IMG/VR virus record: IMGVR_UViG_3300003885_000008
Coordinates: 1 to 44,035 of that record
Strand: one strand, 5' to 3'
Origin: a virus
DNA length: 44,035 nucleotides
The position numbers were made by a program, and so were the translations under genes. Below are positions 9,550 to 18,516 of this stretch, piece by piece. Position 1 is the stretch's first letter; every line of letters starts with the position of its first letter. The notes beneath the pieces were generated by a model that worked only from the letters and a program-made list of their open reading frames with translations, made no database searches and was not told where the DNA came from.

Positions 9550-9935
9550 GTTTCCGGGCTTATCAACCGGGCGATTTTGAAGCTTTACTCGCTATGTTAC
9601 AGGAAGCGAATACCGTAAAGTCTTTCTTTTCAGCAAAAGATATCGATACTGAGGTGATGACTTTTTACGGAAAACCCGTTGGCTTCTATTCTTATTGTGT
9701 AAGAAACGGCTGGTTTTATCTGGTTCATTTCTGTGTTGGAAAGTCTTCTCGGGATAATCGTTTGTGGAGGCAAATGCTGAACCAGATGAAGAATAAAATA
9801 TCAAGTGGAGTTGGTTTGTTGCTTTTGCATCATGAAAACAAGAGGCTTATAAGGTTTGTTGGTCGGGTTGTCAATAACCTTTATTTCATAAAAAAATCTG
9901 ATAAAATTAATAACCTTTATCTTGCGAGGATATAG
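9519..9935 (+). CDS. GNAT-like acetyltransferase
   Basis: A 138-residue protein. FRAYQPGDFEALLAMLQEAN (residues 12-31) is the usual first strand and helix of the GNAT fold, and VHFCVGKSSRDNRLWRQML (from about residue 69) lies where the acetyl-CoA binding strand and loop would be, although the classic Q/RxxGxG/A loop is not clear. ATG 9519 overlaps the fibre gene by 31 bases; a GTG at 9546 overlapping the fibre TGA is an alternative start. Such genes often sit between nozzle and internal virion protein genes in short-tailed phages. Substrate unknown. Confidence 0.6.
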   Translation: MGTRSLSESVSFRAYQPGDFEALLAMLQEANTVKSFFSAKDIDTEVMTFYGKPVGFYSYCVRNGWFYLVHFCVGKSSRDNRLWRQMLNQMKNKISSGVGLLLLHHENKRLIRFVGRVVNNLYFIKKSDKINNLYLARI

Positions 9936-9937
9936 AA

Positions 9938-10579
9938 ATGGGCGGCGGTAATACTGGTGTCGGAGAAGAAAAAACTAAAACAACAGTAGAAACTATTTAT
10001 CAGGAGCCTTCTCTTAGTCAAGAAGAGAGTAATCTACTTGATCTTTTAAAATTCGTTTCCGGTGTTTCTGGAGAAACTGAAGGAGAGTTTCAATTTACTG
10101 AGACTCCTGAGCAACAAAGATTAAGAGAGTTTACGGAGAGTCTGCAAGAACAGGTTGGAAGTGAATTTATAGATCCAGTCCTGGAGGCGCAAATTGCTTC
10201 TGAACGAACGGCATTGGAAGCTGATCTTCAAAGAAGATTTGGGTCAGACTGGGCCTCTTCTTCAGCGGGAATTCAAACATTAGCTTCTTTTGAAGCGAGT
10301 GCGGACTTGCAACGGCAATCAGCAAGGCAGGGCCGTCAAACTAGTTTGACGGGAGATATTACCGATTTATTGCAGACAGCAGTTGGGACGCAAAGTGAAG
10401 GGGCCGGGAATATTAGTGATATTCTTTCAGTATTGGCCGCAAGAGAACCTGTGCCAATTAAGCAAACAACTCGTTACAAAAAAGAGGGGGAATCGAGTAA
10501 GAGCAGGGCAATACGACTTTTTGGTCCTACAGGAACTGATTTAGGTGGGGCTGGTGGTGTCATAGGAAGCTTTTTTTAG
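9938..10579 (+). CDS. Putative internal virion protein (small)
   Basis: A 213-residue, Gln/Glu/Ser-rich protein with a long predicted helical stretch (residues 55-140, LREFTESLQEQVGS and ERTALEADLQRRFG) and a Gly-rich end (GGAGGVIGSFF). Preceded by GAGGATAT at good spacing. Position upstream of the giant internal-protein gene and helical Ala/Gln-rich composition fit ejection proteins of short-tailed phages, but sequence alone does not prove this. Confidence 0.55.
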   Translation: MGGGNTGVGEEKTKTTVETIYQEPSLSQEESNLLDLLKFVSGVSGETEGEFQFTETPEQQRLREFTESLQEQVGSEFIDPVLEAQIASERTALEADLQRRFGSDWASSSAGIQTLASFEASADLQRQSARQGRQTSLTGDITDLLQTAVGTQSEGAGNISDILSVLAAREPVPIKQTTRYKKEGESSKSRAIRLFGPTGTDLGGAGGVIGSFF

Positions 10580-10590
10580 GATATTATAAA

Positions 10591-11253
10591 ATGGCAAATA
10601 TCAACGATATTCTTTCTTTAGTCAATCAACGATCAGGCGCACAACAACCTCCAGGAACTAATCTGCCGGGGACCGGGACACCCAATGTGAGGTCACCGGC
10701 ACAGCCAACACAACAATCTTTGGGAAACATGAAACGCCAGGCGCAAGGTCTTCAGGACAAGCTTGACCTCTCGATTTCCGGGCGAGCGATCAATACCGCT
10801 GCGAACGATAAGTTTCCCGATTCCGTCCGGGTAGACGCAATTAACCAGTATGTGAAAATCTGGAACTTCCGGTCTCCGAAGCAGCGATTCCGGGAAATAT
10901 CCGCAAAGCAATTCAGCGAAAACCGGGCGGCTTTCCAGAACACGGCCAAAAAACTCGCTGGGCAACTGGAAATGTTCAAAAAAGGAGAATTAACAGGGCC
11001 TGAGTTCCTTCAAATCGCCGGAGTCACCAATCAGGACTTAGCGAAAGAATTACAGGCAGAGAGGCCGTTGTTGAAGAAACCAGCGGCAACTAAGCCCCAG
11101 GTTCAACAGCAGGCTCCTACGACTCCGAAATCACCAGCTGATTCTCCAACTTTGACTGAAGATCAGATTAAGGTGTACACCGACCAGGGCATATCGAGAG
11201 AACGGGTAGTGGCGGCTTACAATAAGAAGATCGGGAGTCAAGCAAGTGCCTAA
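10591..11253 (+). CDS. Hypothetical internal virion-associated protein
   Basis: A 220-residue protein with Pro/Gln/Thr-rich flexible ends (residues 15-45 and 155-185) around a helical centre (residues 60-150). An AGGATATT ribosome site precedes the ATG. The gene overlaps the next one by 8 bases. Low-complexity linkers plus helices are common in proteins packed in the capsid and ejected with DNA. No known domain recognised. Confidence 0.55.
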   Translation: MANINDILSLVNQRSGAQQPPGTNLPGTGTPNVRSPAQPTQQSLGNMKRQAQGLQDKLDLSISGRAINTAANDKFPDSVRVDAINQYVKIWNFRSPKQRFREISAKQFSENRAAFQNTAKKLAGQLEMFKKGELTGPEFLQIAGVTNQDLAKELQAERPLLKKPAATKPQVQQQAPTTPKSPADSPTLTEDQIKVYTDQGISRERVVAAYNKKIGSQASA

Positions 11254-14200
11254 TGGTTTCAATGATCCTCTCGGTCTTTTCGATGAAGAAGAGGAAGAGG
11301 AGGAAGAATTAACTCCAGAGCTTGCCAAAGAGTTTGGCTTTTCTATTGAACAAGCTGAGGAAATTATTGCACGAAGAAAAGAAGTTGATATAGAAGACGA
11401 CGATGATTTTCCAGGTTTCCGGGAAGCTTTATTTCAAGAAAAAGAACACAATGATGAGCAAGAATATGAGGCTGTTGTAGAAAGTGTAGCAGAAGAAACA
11501 GGGTTTAGTTTTTCTGAAGTAGCCGAGGAGTTGCAAAAAGGTAATTTCGATTTTGACATAAAAGACGAAAAAGAGCCTACTGAAATAAAAAAAGGTTCTG
11601 GTCCCGGAGAAATAAAGCTTTATAAAGGCGATAAATTAATTCGGAAAATTACAATTCCCCCGGTTCCGGCGAAGCCAGAAGAGCAATCCTTTCTTGACCG
11701 TCTTGATTTTGACCCCTTGGGGTTATTTACAACCGCCGAAGCACAAGCCGGTGAGGTCCCCCGCCTTCAACCCGCCCATAAACCGTTTGAACCTATCCCT
11801 CTCCAGCTTGAGGAACCAACCGAAGATGAAAAAGTAACAGGCAAGCAGCTTGATGTCTTGCAGAAAGCGGGACCGCCTGGGGAACTTGGCCTGCCTCCGG
11901 GAGCACGCCGGGAAGATTATATTCTTGAGGGCCGCCGGATTGAGATTCCTGATATTCCCATTCAAATTGAACTGAGAGACGATCCACTTGACCTTAAAGG
12001 AGAACTTGAGCAAGCCCCTGATGTTCCGCTGGAAACCACCAAACAAACACGAATAGATATTTTACGTCCTGCGCATGAACCTGTTTATGTTCCCCCTTTG
12101 CCAGGGACTCCGGAATTACGCAAAGAAGAGCCTATACCGGAACTCAGAGAAATCCCGCCGACCTTGCAGGAAATTACGGCTGAACAGTTGGATAGGTTAA
12201 AGGCCGCCGCTTCCGGGGCTTCTCAGCAGTTTGTCAAGGGAATCACTCTTGGGTATGTGGACCTGTTCAAGACGTTCCCGGAGATGAAAGAGTTGGACCA
12301 GAAGTTCAGCGAGAACATTCTGATTAACGAAGACGATCCCCTTATGGATAAGATTGTCAAGGGTTTCAGGAACGATCCGGCTATCCTTGCGAAGATACCG
12401 GCCCGGTTGCTGGGAGAAATGCTGACGATCGGCAAGATATCCCGGGCGGTTACTTCGGTGATGGGCGTTCCCGGTACAATCCTGGAAGCGATAAAAGAAG
12501 CCGGGGTTACCGGAATCCTTGTGGGCGGTATCAGGAACCCGGAGAGCGAAGCCGAGGGTATTGTTGAGGAATTGGGGCAACGAGCGAGCAACGCTATCAC
12601 TACCGGCGTGTTTTTCGCCGGGACGACCGGGCTTCTTCTGGGGGCTGACCGGCTATTCAAGACAAAGCCGCAAGTGGTGGAGGATTTCAAGGAAACCGCC
12701 TATAAAGTGTTTATCGACAAAAGAGGCTTTCCCCGTAACGACACGACCATAGGTATGGTTGACGATGTTATTGAACGAACAATTCAAGATTCCGGGGGAC
12801 TGGGCAATATAAAGAAATCGACCTTCGTGAAAGCGATCAAAGTAGCCAAGCAACTTATCAAGGATAAGGGTGGTTTTGTTCGGACGAAGGGTGGCGCTAT
12901 AGATAAGGTGGCAATCCGGCCAGAGGACCCGGGGGTTAGGCAAGGATTTAAATTTAAGAACCAAGCCTTCGAGCAAAGATTCAAAGCGGCAAAAGGCGTT
13001 CCAGTAAAATCTACTCTGCAAAAAGCAAAAGACATCTTCGCATCGGCAAAGCGTAAAGTCTCCAGAGAATTTGAGCATATTCCCAAAACCAAAGAATTTG
13101 CTCAGTTGCGTTTCGACTTGCTTAGTTTATCAAAACAAAAAGGAGTATCTTCGGACAAAGCGATCAGGGCAATGGGAGATATTACAGGAGAGCTTAGTCA
13201 GCGGGAATATGATTTATTTACCCGAAAAGTAGTCATGGATGATCTTGCAAACGAGGCGGCAGGTGATCGGCTGCTGCCGTTTGGGTTGACTTCTGAAAGT
13301 TTACAACAAGAACTTCCTGCTTTAAATGCGGCTGTCAGTCAGAATCCGAATGTTCAAAACGCTCTTGCAAAACGACAGGAAATAACCAATGCAATAAAAG
13401 ATGACTATATTGCCTCAATGGAAGATATTGGATTCAATGTCGGTGATCGTTTAAGCAAAGAAAATTATTTTCGTCATCAGGTTTTAGAGCATATGAATAA
13501 CCGTGCTCTATATGGGACTGGCGCAAAATTAAAAACTCCCGCTGGACGAGGATTTTTAAAGCAAAGATTGGGAAGTGAATCTGACATCAACACGGATTAC
13601 CTCCAGGCAGAACATGAAGTTCTTGCCCAGATGATTCATGATATCGAAGTAGGAAAAACAATAAAAAGTATAAATGATAAATACAACATTTCCGACCAAG
13701 TGCGGGCAGAGGCGAAGGAAAAAGGCATTGAAGACTGGCATGACGCTATCCCTGAAGGTTATGTAACTTGGCAACCGAGAGAAGGTAATCTTTTTTTCAT
13801 GGCAAACTCAATTCCTGAAAACATTGCCGAGGAACTTTTCAACAGCGAGTTAAAGGAAATCGGTATAACCAAGGATGATATAAAGCGAATAATGGCTGTT
13901 GGCAGGCAGAGAAGCGAGTTTGTCGTGAAAGAAGAAGTGGCCGATACCTTGGATGCGTTGCAAATTCCACAATCTCAGAACGTGATTGTTCAGGGCGGTA
14001 AGGAAATAACAAAAAAATGGAAAATATGGGTTTTAGGTTCTCCGAGAAGAACAGTTAAATACAATATCCGAAATATGACTGGTGATGCGGATGCTATGTT
14101 TGTGGGCAATACTTCTGCTTTTAAGAAAACTCCCAGAGCCACAAAAGAGTTGTGGCAGCTCTATTTTGGACATGGGGAAATGACTTCAGAAATGCAGGAT

Positions 14201-15910
14201 TGGTTTGACCGGGGTGGTATGCAGTCTACCATGCAAGTTCAAGAAATAGGGGATATTAATAGATTATCTAAATTTAGAAATATCAGAGATCCCCAGGCAA
14301 ATCCTGACAATCTTCCAGTGAAAGTGTGGAAAGCGTATTGGAATAATACCAGAAGATTTACTGACTTCCGGGAATCAATTTTACGTTATTCCGCTTATTT
14401 GGATTATTCTGAGCAAATTCAAAACAGTCCAACCGCAACACCGAACAATTACGGGGCTTCTATACCTCAAGAAATAGATGGCTTACTTGATTCAAAGGAC
14501 AAAGCCTTTTTCCTGTCTAATGATCTTTTAGGCGCTTACGACCGTATTTCGGTTTTTGGTCAAGCTATGCGGGAAAGCGTGGCTCCTTTTTGGTCATGGA
14601 AAGAATTGAATTTCAGACGATACAAACAAATGGCCAAGAATTCGGCCAATGACGGGAAAGTCGCTGAAGCGGTTGGAAGAAAAGCAGTCGGAACTTTGGC
14701 AAAATCACCTTTTGTAGCTGCAAGAGTGGGCAAATTTCTGATAAAAGCATCGGCTTTTTGGGCTGTTTTCCAAGTATGGAATCACTCAATGTTCCCGGAA
14801 GAAGAAGCGTCTTTGCCGGAAAGAGAGCAAGCCAGGCCGCATATAATTTTCGGAAAAGATAAAGACGGCAATGTCTTCTCCTTTAATCGAATAGGGGCTT
14901 TAGGAGACTTTCTTGAATGGTTTGGTTTGGATGCTGCGCCTAAGCATGTAAACGATTGGTTTAAAGGAAAAAGAACACTGAAAGAAATTGCCAGAGATAT
15001 GGCTCAGTCCGGCCCGAATATTTTAGCTAATTCTATAACGCCGTTGGTCAAGATTCCTGCCGAAGTTGCTTCCCGGCAATCTTTCTTTCCTAACGTGTTT
15101 GAACCAAGGACAATAAGAGATCGAGGTTTACATGTAGCCGGTGGCCTTGGTCTTAGAGATGAGTATATCGCTGCTTTCGGTTTACCTTCCCGCGGTTATG
15201 CTAAAAGTCTTACACAGGTATTGATTTATAAAACGAATCCAGAGCAGGCTGCTTATTCGCACATCTCAGGAGAAAAGTTCAGGTTTCTTAAAAATATTGG
15301 GAAGTATGGAGAAGGGTTTTGGTTGACTCCTCGTGGAGACGCTCTTTACCAGTATAAACTTTCTCTTAAATTTAAAGATAAAGAAGCCGCTGACAAGTAT
15401 CTCAGAGAATATGTTGCCTTGGGCGGTACTCAGAAAGGATTAAATAGCTCAATTAAACGGATGCACCCACTTGGGGGATTGAGCCAAAAAGACAGAGAAT
15501 CATTTAAAAACAGTTTAAACAAAAATGACCAAGGGAAATTAGCTTTAGCAATCCAGTTTTATGAAGAAACAATTAAAGGTCTGTCCACGCCGATATCGGG
15601 AGTAGAGTTGCCTGAAAAACAGCAAACTTCCATTCCTGCTTTGCCGACAGTTGCAATAAAATACGGAAAGTTAATTCCTGATGAAGCTATCAATAATACT
15701 AAAGAATATTATGCTATCCGTAGAGGTAAATCAGGACCGGAAATAAAAAATGCCAATTCCACAATCAAGTTTTTAATGGACGGGTTGCGGATGATTGCTC
15801 AAGACAAAAAGCTTACCGAAGAGGATAAGCAGAAGAAAATACGAAATATTTACCTCAGCATCGGGGGAGAAGCTGCACGGGTAACAAAACTCTTGAAGGG
15901 GAAGCCATGA
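11246..15910 (+). CDS. Giant internal virion / DNA-ejection protein
   Basis: A 1,554-residue protein, the largest of the genome, from GTG 11246 (GGGAG eight bases upstream; the GTG overlaps the previous stop). It begins with a very acidic segment (EEEEEEEE around residue 15, EDDDDF near 52), has repeated acidic-proline linkers to about residue 310, a membrane-friendly Gly/Ala/Ile region at about 385-470, and a long helical region. Phrases such as WVLGSPRRTVKYNIRNMTGD (about 930-950) and FWSWKELNFRRYKQMAK (about 1113) occur in large phage internal proteins that are ejected to form a channel. A proteolytic or lytic motif is not evident. Last large late gene. Confidence 0.65.
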   Translation: MPNGFNDPLGLFDEEEEEEEELTPELAKEFGFSIEQAEEIIARRKEVDIEDDDDFPGFREALFQEKEHNDEQEYEAVVESVAEETGFSFSEVAEELQKGNFDFDIKDEKEPTEIKKGSGPGEIKLYKGDKLIRKITIPPVPAKPEEQSFLDRLDFDPLGLFTTAEAQAGEVPRLQPAHKPFEPIPLQLEEPTEDEKVTGKQLDVLQKAGPPGELGLPPGARREDYILEGRRIEIPDIPIQIELRDDPLDLKGELEQAPDVPLETTKQTRIDILRPAHEPVYVPPLPGTPELRKEEPIPELREIPPTLQEITAEQLDRLKAAASGASQQFVKGITLGYVDLFKTFPEMKELDQKFSENILINEDDPLMDKIVKGFRNDPAILAKIPARLLGEMLTIGKISRAVTSVMGVPGTILEAIKEAGVTGILVGGIRNPESEAEGIVEELGQRASNAITTGVFFAGTTGLLLGADRLFKTKPQVVEDFKETAYKVFIDKRGFPRNDTTIGMVDDVIERTIQDSGGLGNIKKSTFVKAIKVAKQLIKDKGGFVRTKGGAIDKVAIRPEDPGVRQGFKFKNQAFEQRFKAAKGVPVKSTLQKAKDIFASAKRKVSREFEHIPKTKEFAQLRFDLLSLSKQKGVSSDKAIRAMGDITGELSQREYDLFTRKVVMDDLANEAAGDRLLPFGLTSESLQQELPALNAAVSQNPNVQNALAKRQEITNAIKDDYIASMEDIGFNVGDRLSKENYFRHQVLEHMNNRALYGTGAKLKTPAGRGFLKQRLGSESDINTDYLQAEHEVLAQMIHDIEVGKTIKSINDKYNISDQVRAEAKEKGIEDWHDAIPEGYVTWQPREGNLFFMANSIPENIAEELFNSELKEIGITKDDIKRIMAVGRQRSEFVVKEEVADTLDALQIPQSQNVIVQGGKEITKKWKIWVLGSPRRTVKYNIRNMTGDADAMFVGNTSAFKKTPRATKELWQLYFGHGEMTSEMQDWFDRGGMQSTMQVQEIGDINRLSKFRNIRDPQANPDNLPVKVWKAYWNNTRRFTDFRESILRYSAYLDYSEQIQNSPTATPNNYGASIPQEIDGLLDSKDKAFFLSNDLLGAYDRISVFGQAMRESVAPFWSWKELNFRRYKQMAKNSANDGKVAEAVGRKAVGTLAKSPFVAARVGKFLIKASAFWAVFQVWNHSMFPEEEASLPEREQARPHIIFGKDKDGNVFSFNRIGALGDFLEWFGLDAAPKHVNDWFKGKRTLKEIARDMAQSGPNILANSITPLVKIPAEVASRQSFFPNVFEPRTIRDRGLHVAGGLGLRDEYIAAFGLPSRGYAKSLTQVLIYKTNPEQAAYSHISGEKFRFLKNIGKYGEGFWLTPRGDALYQYKLSLKFKDKEAADKYLREYVALGGTQKGLNSSIKRMHPLGGLSQKDRESFKNSLNKNDQGKLALAIQFYEETIKGLSTPISGVELPEKQQTSIPALPTVAIKYGKLIPDEAINNTKEYYAIRRGKSGPEIKNANSTIKFLMDGLRMIAQDKKLTEEDKQKKIRNIYLSIGGEAARVTKLLKGKP

Positions 15911-16017
15911 CCGAAGAAGAACAAGTCGAAGGTAAGGTTAAATGGTTACAGGACATTGGCGTGGGGATTGCCGCCGTTATCGCCACAGTGAGCCAAGTTA
16001 AGCGCTGGTGGGGTTAG
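15907..16017 (+). CDS. Small membrane peptide, 36 residues
   Basis: The ATG overlaps the preceding TGA (ATGA). After a charged start (MTEEEQVEGK) comes a hydrophobic helix, WLQDIGVGIAAVIATVSQV, ending in KRWWG, the pattern of a single membrane or amphipathic helix. It is the last gene of the late module and its TAG (16015-16017) shares bases with the TAA of the opposing gene. It could be a minimal holin-like or virion membrane peptide; there is no direct evidence for either. Confidence 0.5.
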   Translation: MTEEEQVEGKVKWLQDIGVGIAAVIATVSQVKRWWG

Positions 16018-16268
16018 GGTCTCCTTCGGGTAAGGGTTTTTGCTTTCCACCATTTCTGATAAAGTTGCAGGTGGAAAGTTTCTTCGCCCGGTATTTTGCT
16101 GCACTGAACCACCTGTAATTCCACATTTTTATTTCGGAAGAACCTTGTCCAGCTTATGAAGACCTTGTCATATCTGGATTTCGTTATAATATTACCCCAG
16201 GAAGGTTCCTTGTCCTGGATGCTTTCCGATTTCTCCCATTCAGTTTTTAGTGTCATCGTTTCAGTCAT
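16014..16268 (-). CDS. Hypothetical protein, end of left early operon
   Basis: An 84-residue protein rich in Trp, Lys and Thr. ATG 16268 has AAGGA at proper distance; ATG 16274 lies too close to it. It ends TAA at 16016-16014, converging with the late module. No recognised motif. Confidence 0.5.
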   Translation of the reverse strand: MTETMTLKTEWEKSESIQDKEPSWGNIITKSRYDKVFISWTRFFRNKNVELQVVQCSKIPGEETFHLQLYQKWWKAKTLTRRRP

Positions 16269-16286
16269 GCTCATTATCCTTATCCT

Positions 16287-16553
16287 TTAGGCGGCAATCC
16301 CGAATTGAGCGTCTACGTATTTCTTAGTTTCTAACCATCTCTCATCCATTTGCCGTTGAACATACGCTCTTTCTTCGGGGTGGCAGTCTTTCATGCTCCT
16401 TAATATCTCGCATTCATTGTTCAAATGATGAAACCTTAATATCTCTAAACGTTTTTCCTTCTGCCTTTCCCAATAACCGTCACAATATTTATTCCACTTT
16501 TCTTCAGCTTTCTTTTTAGAGAAGCAAGATAAATATTCCCCTATATTAATCAT
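16287..16553 (-). CDS. Hypothetical helical protein
   Basis: An 88-residue charged, mostly helical protein with two Cys near EYLSCFSKKK and KYCDGYW. AAGGAG lies seven bases before ATG 16553 (another ATG at 16559 is too close to it). The start overlaps the end of the upstream gene. No function recognised. Confidence 0.55.
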   Translation of the reverse strand: MINIGEYLSCFSKKKAEEKWNKYCDGYWERQKEKRLEILRFHHLNNECEILRSMKDCHPEERAYVQRQMDERWLETKKYVDAQFGIAA

Positions 16554-16719
16554 GCTCATTCTCCTTGATCCTAAAGATTACATAGAACTCAGACTTTTCT
16601 ATACCTAAGTCCTCTATTATTACTTCTTTAACATAAACCTCATACCCGGCATTCGCCAACGCCAGCACGATCCTTTCCCGGTCAACGCCGGTTTGTATTG
16701 CAAGCTTAATTGTTTTCAT
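16546..16719 (-). CDS. Hypothetical 57-residue protein
   Basis: Read from the reverse strand: it starts MKTIKLAIQTGVDRERIVLA and ends IKENEHD. It overlaps the upstream gene and the downstream gene by 8-14 bases each, the same tight packing as the rest of this operon. The pattern of two strands around a helix suggests a small alpha/beta protein of unknown role. Confidence 0.6.
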   Translation of the reverse strand: MKTIKLAIQTGVDRERIVLALANAGYEVYVKEVIIEDLGIEKSEFYVIFRIKENEHD

Positions 16720-17077
16720 CAATAGTAGCTCTATTATTCCGCATATCCCGCTCCTTGATCATATTGGCCCAGTCCTCAAGCCTGGCAAGCTTTTCTTCGG
16801 CCTCCAACAGCCGCTTGTAAACTGAGCAGGTCTGATAGCAACCAGTCGGCAGTCTGGGGTCTCGTGCAGTTTTATCCTCTACTGGCTCCTGGCAACGGCA
16901 TGTTGCGTCACAGCGAGTTAACCTACCGCAGAACGAGAAATATTCACCATCAAGCCGAAATTTCTTTCTTGGTAAATGCGCTACATTTTCCAACGGGTAA
17001 TGTTCGCATCCGGTAGTGTATCCATTTGGTGAATCAATGATATTCGTTCCGCATTGCCCGCATTGAAAGTTACTCAT
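16706..17077 (-). CDS. Cysteine-rich, probable zinc-binding protein
   Basis: A 123-residue protein from ATG 17077, which has GAGGG five bases upstream; a further in-frame start at 17092 would overlap the upstream gene more. Cys pairs occur in CGQCG (residues 6-10), CEHY, FCGRLTRCDATCRC (about 49-62) and CYQTC (about 80-84), enough for two metal sites. The last 35 residues form a charged helix. A DNA- or protein-binding role is plausible; no named family is claimed. Confidence 0.6.
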   Translation of the reverse strand: MSNFQCGQCGTNIIDSPNGYTTGCEHYPLENVAHLPRKKFRLDGEYFSFCGRLTRCDATCRCQEPVEDKTARDPRLPTGCYQTCSVYKRLLEAEEKLARLEDWANMIKERDMRNNRATIDENN

Positions 17078-17510
17078 TCGTTCCCTCTTCAATCATCACC
17101 GGATTGTAAATGTCAACATCGGACGCTCTATATAACTTATCAAGCAGCTCGGAAACGGAATTGGGCATGATCGGCATCATGTCGGCTTTGGCAACCTTTA
17201 ATATCTCATGAAATTCCTTAATCTGCTGCCCCTGCAACGTTATTACCAGAGTCGGAACCTGCTGCTTCTTCTTGAGGTTATTTAGCCGCCGTTTAGCTTT
17301 CTCAACGATCTGGCGTGCCCGCTCTAAGGATATCCCGCATTCCTCGCTAACCTGTTTATAGGTTTGCGGCGGTTTTCCCTCCAGTCCGAACCGGGCGGCA
17401 ATAACGTTACAATCCCGCACACTTAAACCACCAAGCGCTTTCACAAGCATATCCAGGTCTTCCGATGTGATATGATAGCCTTCTATCCGAGGGCTTCTTT
17501 TAGGTTCCAC
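17070..17510 (-). CDS. Sigma-70 region-4-like transcription regulator
   Basis: A 146-residue protein from GTG 17510 with GGGAG eight bases upstream. Residues 29-78 have the sigma-70 region 4 pattern: LSVRDCNVIAARFGLEGKPP, then YKQVSEECGISLERARQIVE, and KAKRRLNN, the helix-turn-helix that contacts a -35 element in RpoD-type factors. Region 2 is absent, so it is not a complete sigma factor. The C-terminal half is unassigned. It could redirect host RNA polymerase to late promoters, or act as an anti-sigma or activator. It lies in the early leftward operon, suitable for an early-to-late switch. Confidence 0.75.
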   Translation of the reverse strand: MEPKRSPRIEGYHITSEDLDMLVKALGGLSVRDCNVIAARFGLEGKPPQTYKQVSEECGISLERARQIVEKAKRRLNNLKKKQQVPTLVITLQGQQIKEFHEILKVAKADMMPIMPNSVSELLDKLYRASDVDIYNPVMIEEGTNE

Positions 17511-17512
17511 AA

Positions 17513-17749
17513 CTACATCTCCCAGTATTCAGGGTTATCGCCAGTCAGGGCGCAAATGTCACCCGCCCCGCCATGAATGAGAAACGGGCACTCGCTGTCG
17601 CTTCCAGACATATGATCAATATCAGTGGGATTACAGCATGTCCTGTCCCGGCAGCAGCCGGATATCAATTTTGCCGCATCAAGCAATCTATCAGCTTCAG
17701 ACTTCCGTTCAGGAGCTTCCACCACTACAGGTTTCTTTCGGTATTTCAT
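17513..17749 (-). CDS. Small cysteine-rich protein
   Basis: A 78-residue protein that starts MKYRKKPVVVEA, a common N-terminus of small phage proteins, followed by a Cys-rich middle (CCRDRTCC, then SECPF and DICAL). GAGGTAAA precedes the ATG. Its final ATG-TAG codons lie in the ribosome-site region of the sigma-like gene downstream. Metal binding is likely; role unknown. Confidence 0.6.
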   Translation of the reverse strand: MKYRKKPVVVEAPERKSEADRLLDAAKLISGCCRDRTCCNPTDIDHMSGSDSECPFLIHGGAGDICALTGDNPEYWEM

Positions 17750-17769
17750 GATTTTACCTCTATAAGCTG

Positions 17770-18174
17770 CTATTCCTCAAACTCCATAGTTATCCGCACG
17801 CCCGGTTTATTAAGGGCCCACTGTTTGCGGGCTTTCAACTCATAAACTTGGCTGTCATCAACGTAGAAAATACCATTTAACGGATCTAAAATTGCCTTAC
17901 AGAAATTATCCACATCCGGACGTCTAGTATGCGGAGCGGCCAGCTCTTTTTTGGTGATCTGCTTCGGAGGCTTTAAGTAAAACGTCAGCCCCATCTTGAC
18001 AGGCCCTGTGAACGATTTTTTCGGCTTATAAGCCAGAGACGACCATTTAACCAACTCTTCCCAGTCTTTGGTCGTCTTAGGCGTGTAAGCTCCATGCTTC
18101 CCGATCCTGGCCCTGGCCTTTGGCACCGGAATCCCTTCCACGAAGAACGATATCTGGCGGCTAATGTCCATCAT
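17770..18174 (-). CDS. rusA: RusA-family Holliday-junction resolvase
   Basis: A 134-residue protein, the normal RusA length. It shows the RusA signature: FVEGIPVPKARAR near the N-terminus, DWEELVKW, and the acidic catalytic block RRPDVDNFCKAILDPLNG with D87, D89, K93 and D97 followed by VDDSQV (D106, D107). The D-x-D-N-x-x-K spacing matches the known Asp/Lys active site. RusA cuts four-way junctions; in phages it resolves recombination and replication branches before packaging. The start is ATG 18174 or 18171; TTG 18183 is less likely. It is in the same operon as Erf and SSB. Confidence 0.9.
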   Translation of the reverse strand: MMDISRQISFFVEGIPVPKARARIGKHGAYTPKTTKDWEELVKWSSLAYKPKKSFTGPVKMGLTFYLKPPKQITKKELAAPHTRRPDVDNFCKAILDPLNGIFYVDDSQVYELKARKQWALNKPGVRITMEFEE

Positions 18175-18343
18175 CTTCTTCAACTTTATTTTTGATCAAC
18201 TTTTTTAGATGCTCTTGTGTAGGTTTATACTCTTCAGTCATTGATCTCATCCGATCCAAAGCTTCTTTTTCTTTATCGGACTTACCTGGTACATGGATGT
18301 TTCCATTAATATCAATATAAGGTTCTTGCTTATATAATGGCAT
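18161..18343 (-). CDS. Hypothetical 60-residue protein
   Basis: A small charged protein starting at ATG 18343 (MPLYKQEPYIDINGNIHVPG) with a Lys/Glu-rich helical C-terminus. It begins just after the stop of the GTG-started gene upstream and overlaps the resolvase start. No recognised domain. Confidence 0.55.
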   Translation of the reverse strand: MPLYKQEPYIDINGNIHVPGKSDKEKEALDRMRSMTEEYKPTQEHLKKLIKNKVEEDDGH

Positions 18344-18345
18344 AT

Positions 18346-18516
18346 TCACTCTTCCGTCAACATCTTATAGGCTTTTTCCAGCAATTCCCGGCAGAACAGC
18401 TCCTTTTCACTGTCGCAATGTTTGATATAAGAACATGCTTTCCCAGAGCATAATTTATTTGCGACAAGTTCAAACAGTTCATCAAAAGGAACTGTCTTTA
18501 CAAGATTAATATCCAC
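18346..18516 (-). CDS. Hypothetical 56-residue protein, GTG start
   Basis: Reverse-strand reading gives MDINLVKTVPFDELFELVAN, then a Cys-rich stretch (CSGKACSYIKHC) and the end YKMLTEE. AAGGAG lies at the ideal distance from GTG 18516, which supports the gene. Its stop is followed within three bases by the ATG of the next gene. It directly follows the 430-bp structured region. Possibly metal-binding; unknown function. Confidence 0.6.
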   Translation of the reverse strand: MDINLVKTVPFDELFELVANKLCSGKACSYIKHCDSEKELFCRELLEKAYKMLTEE

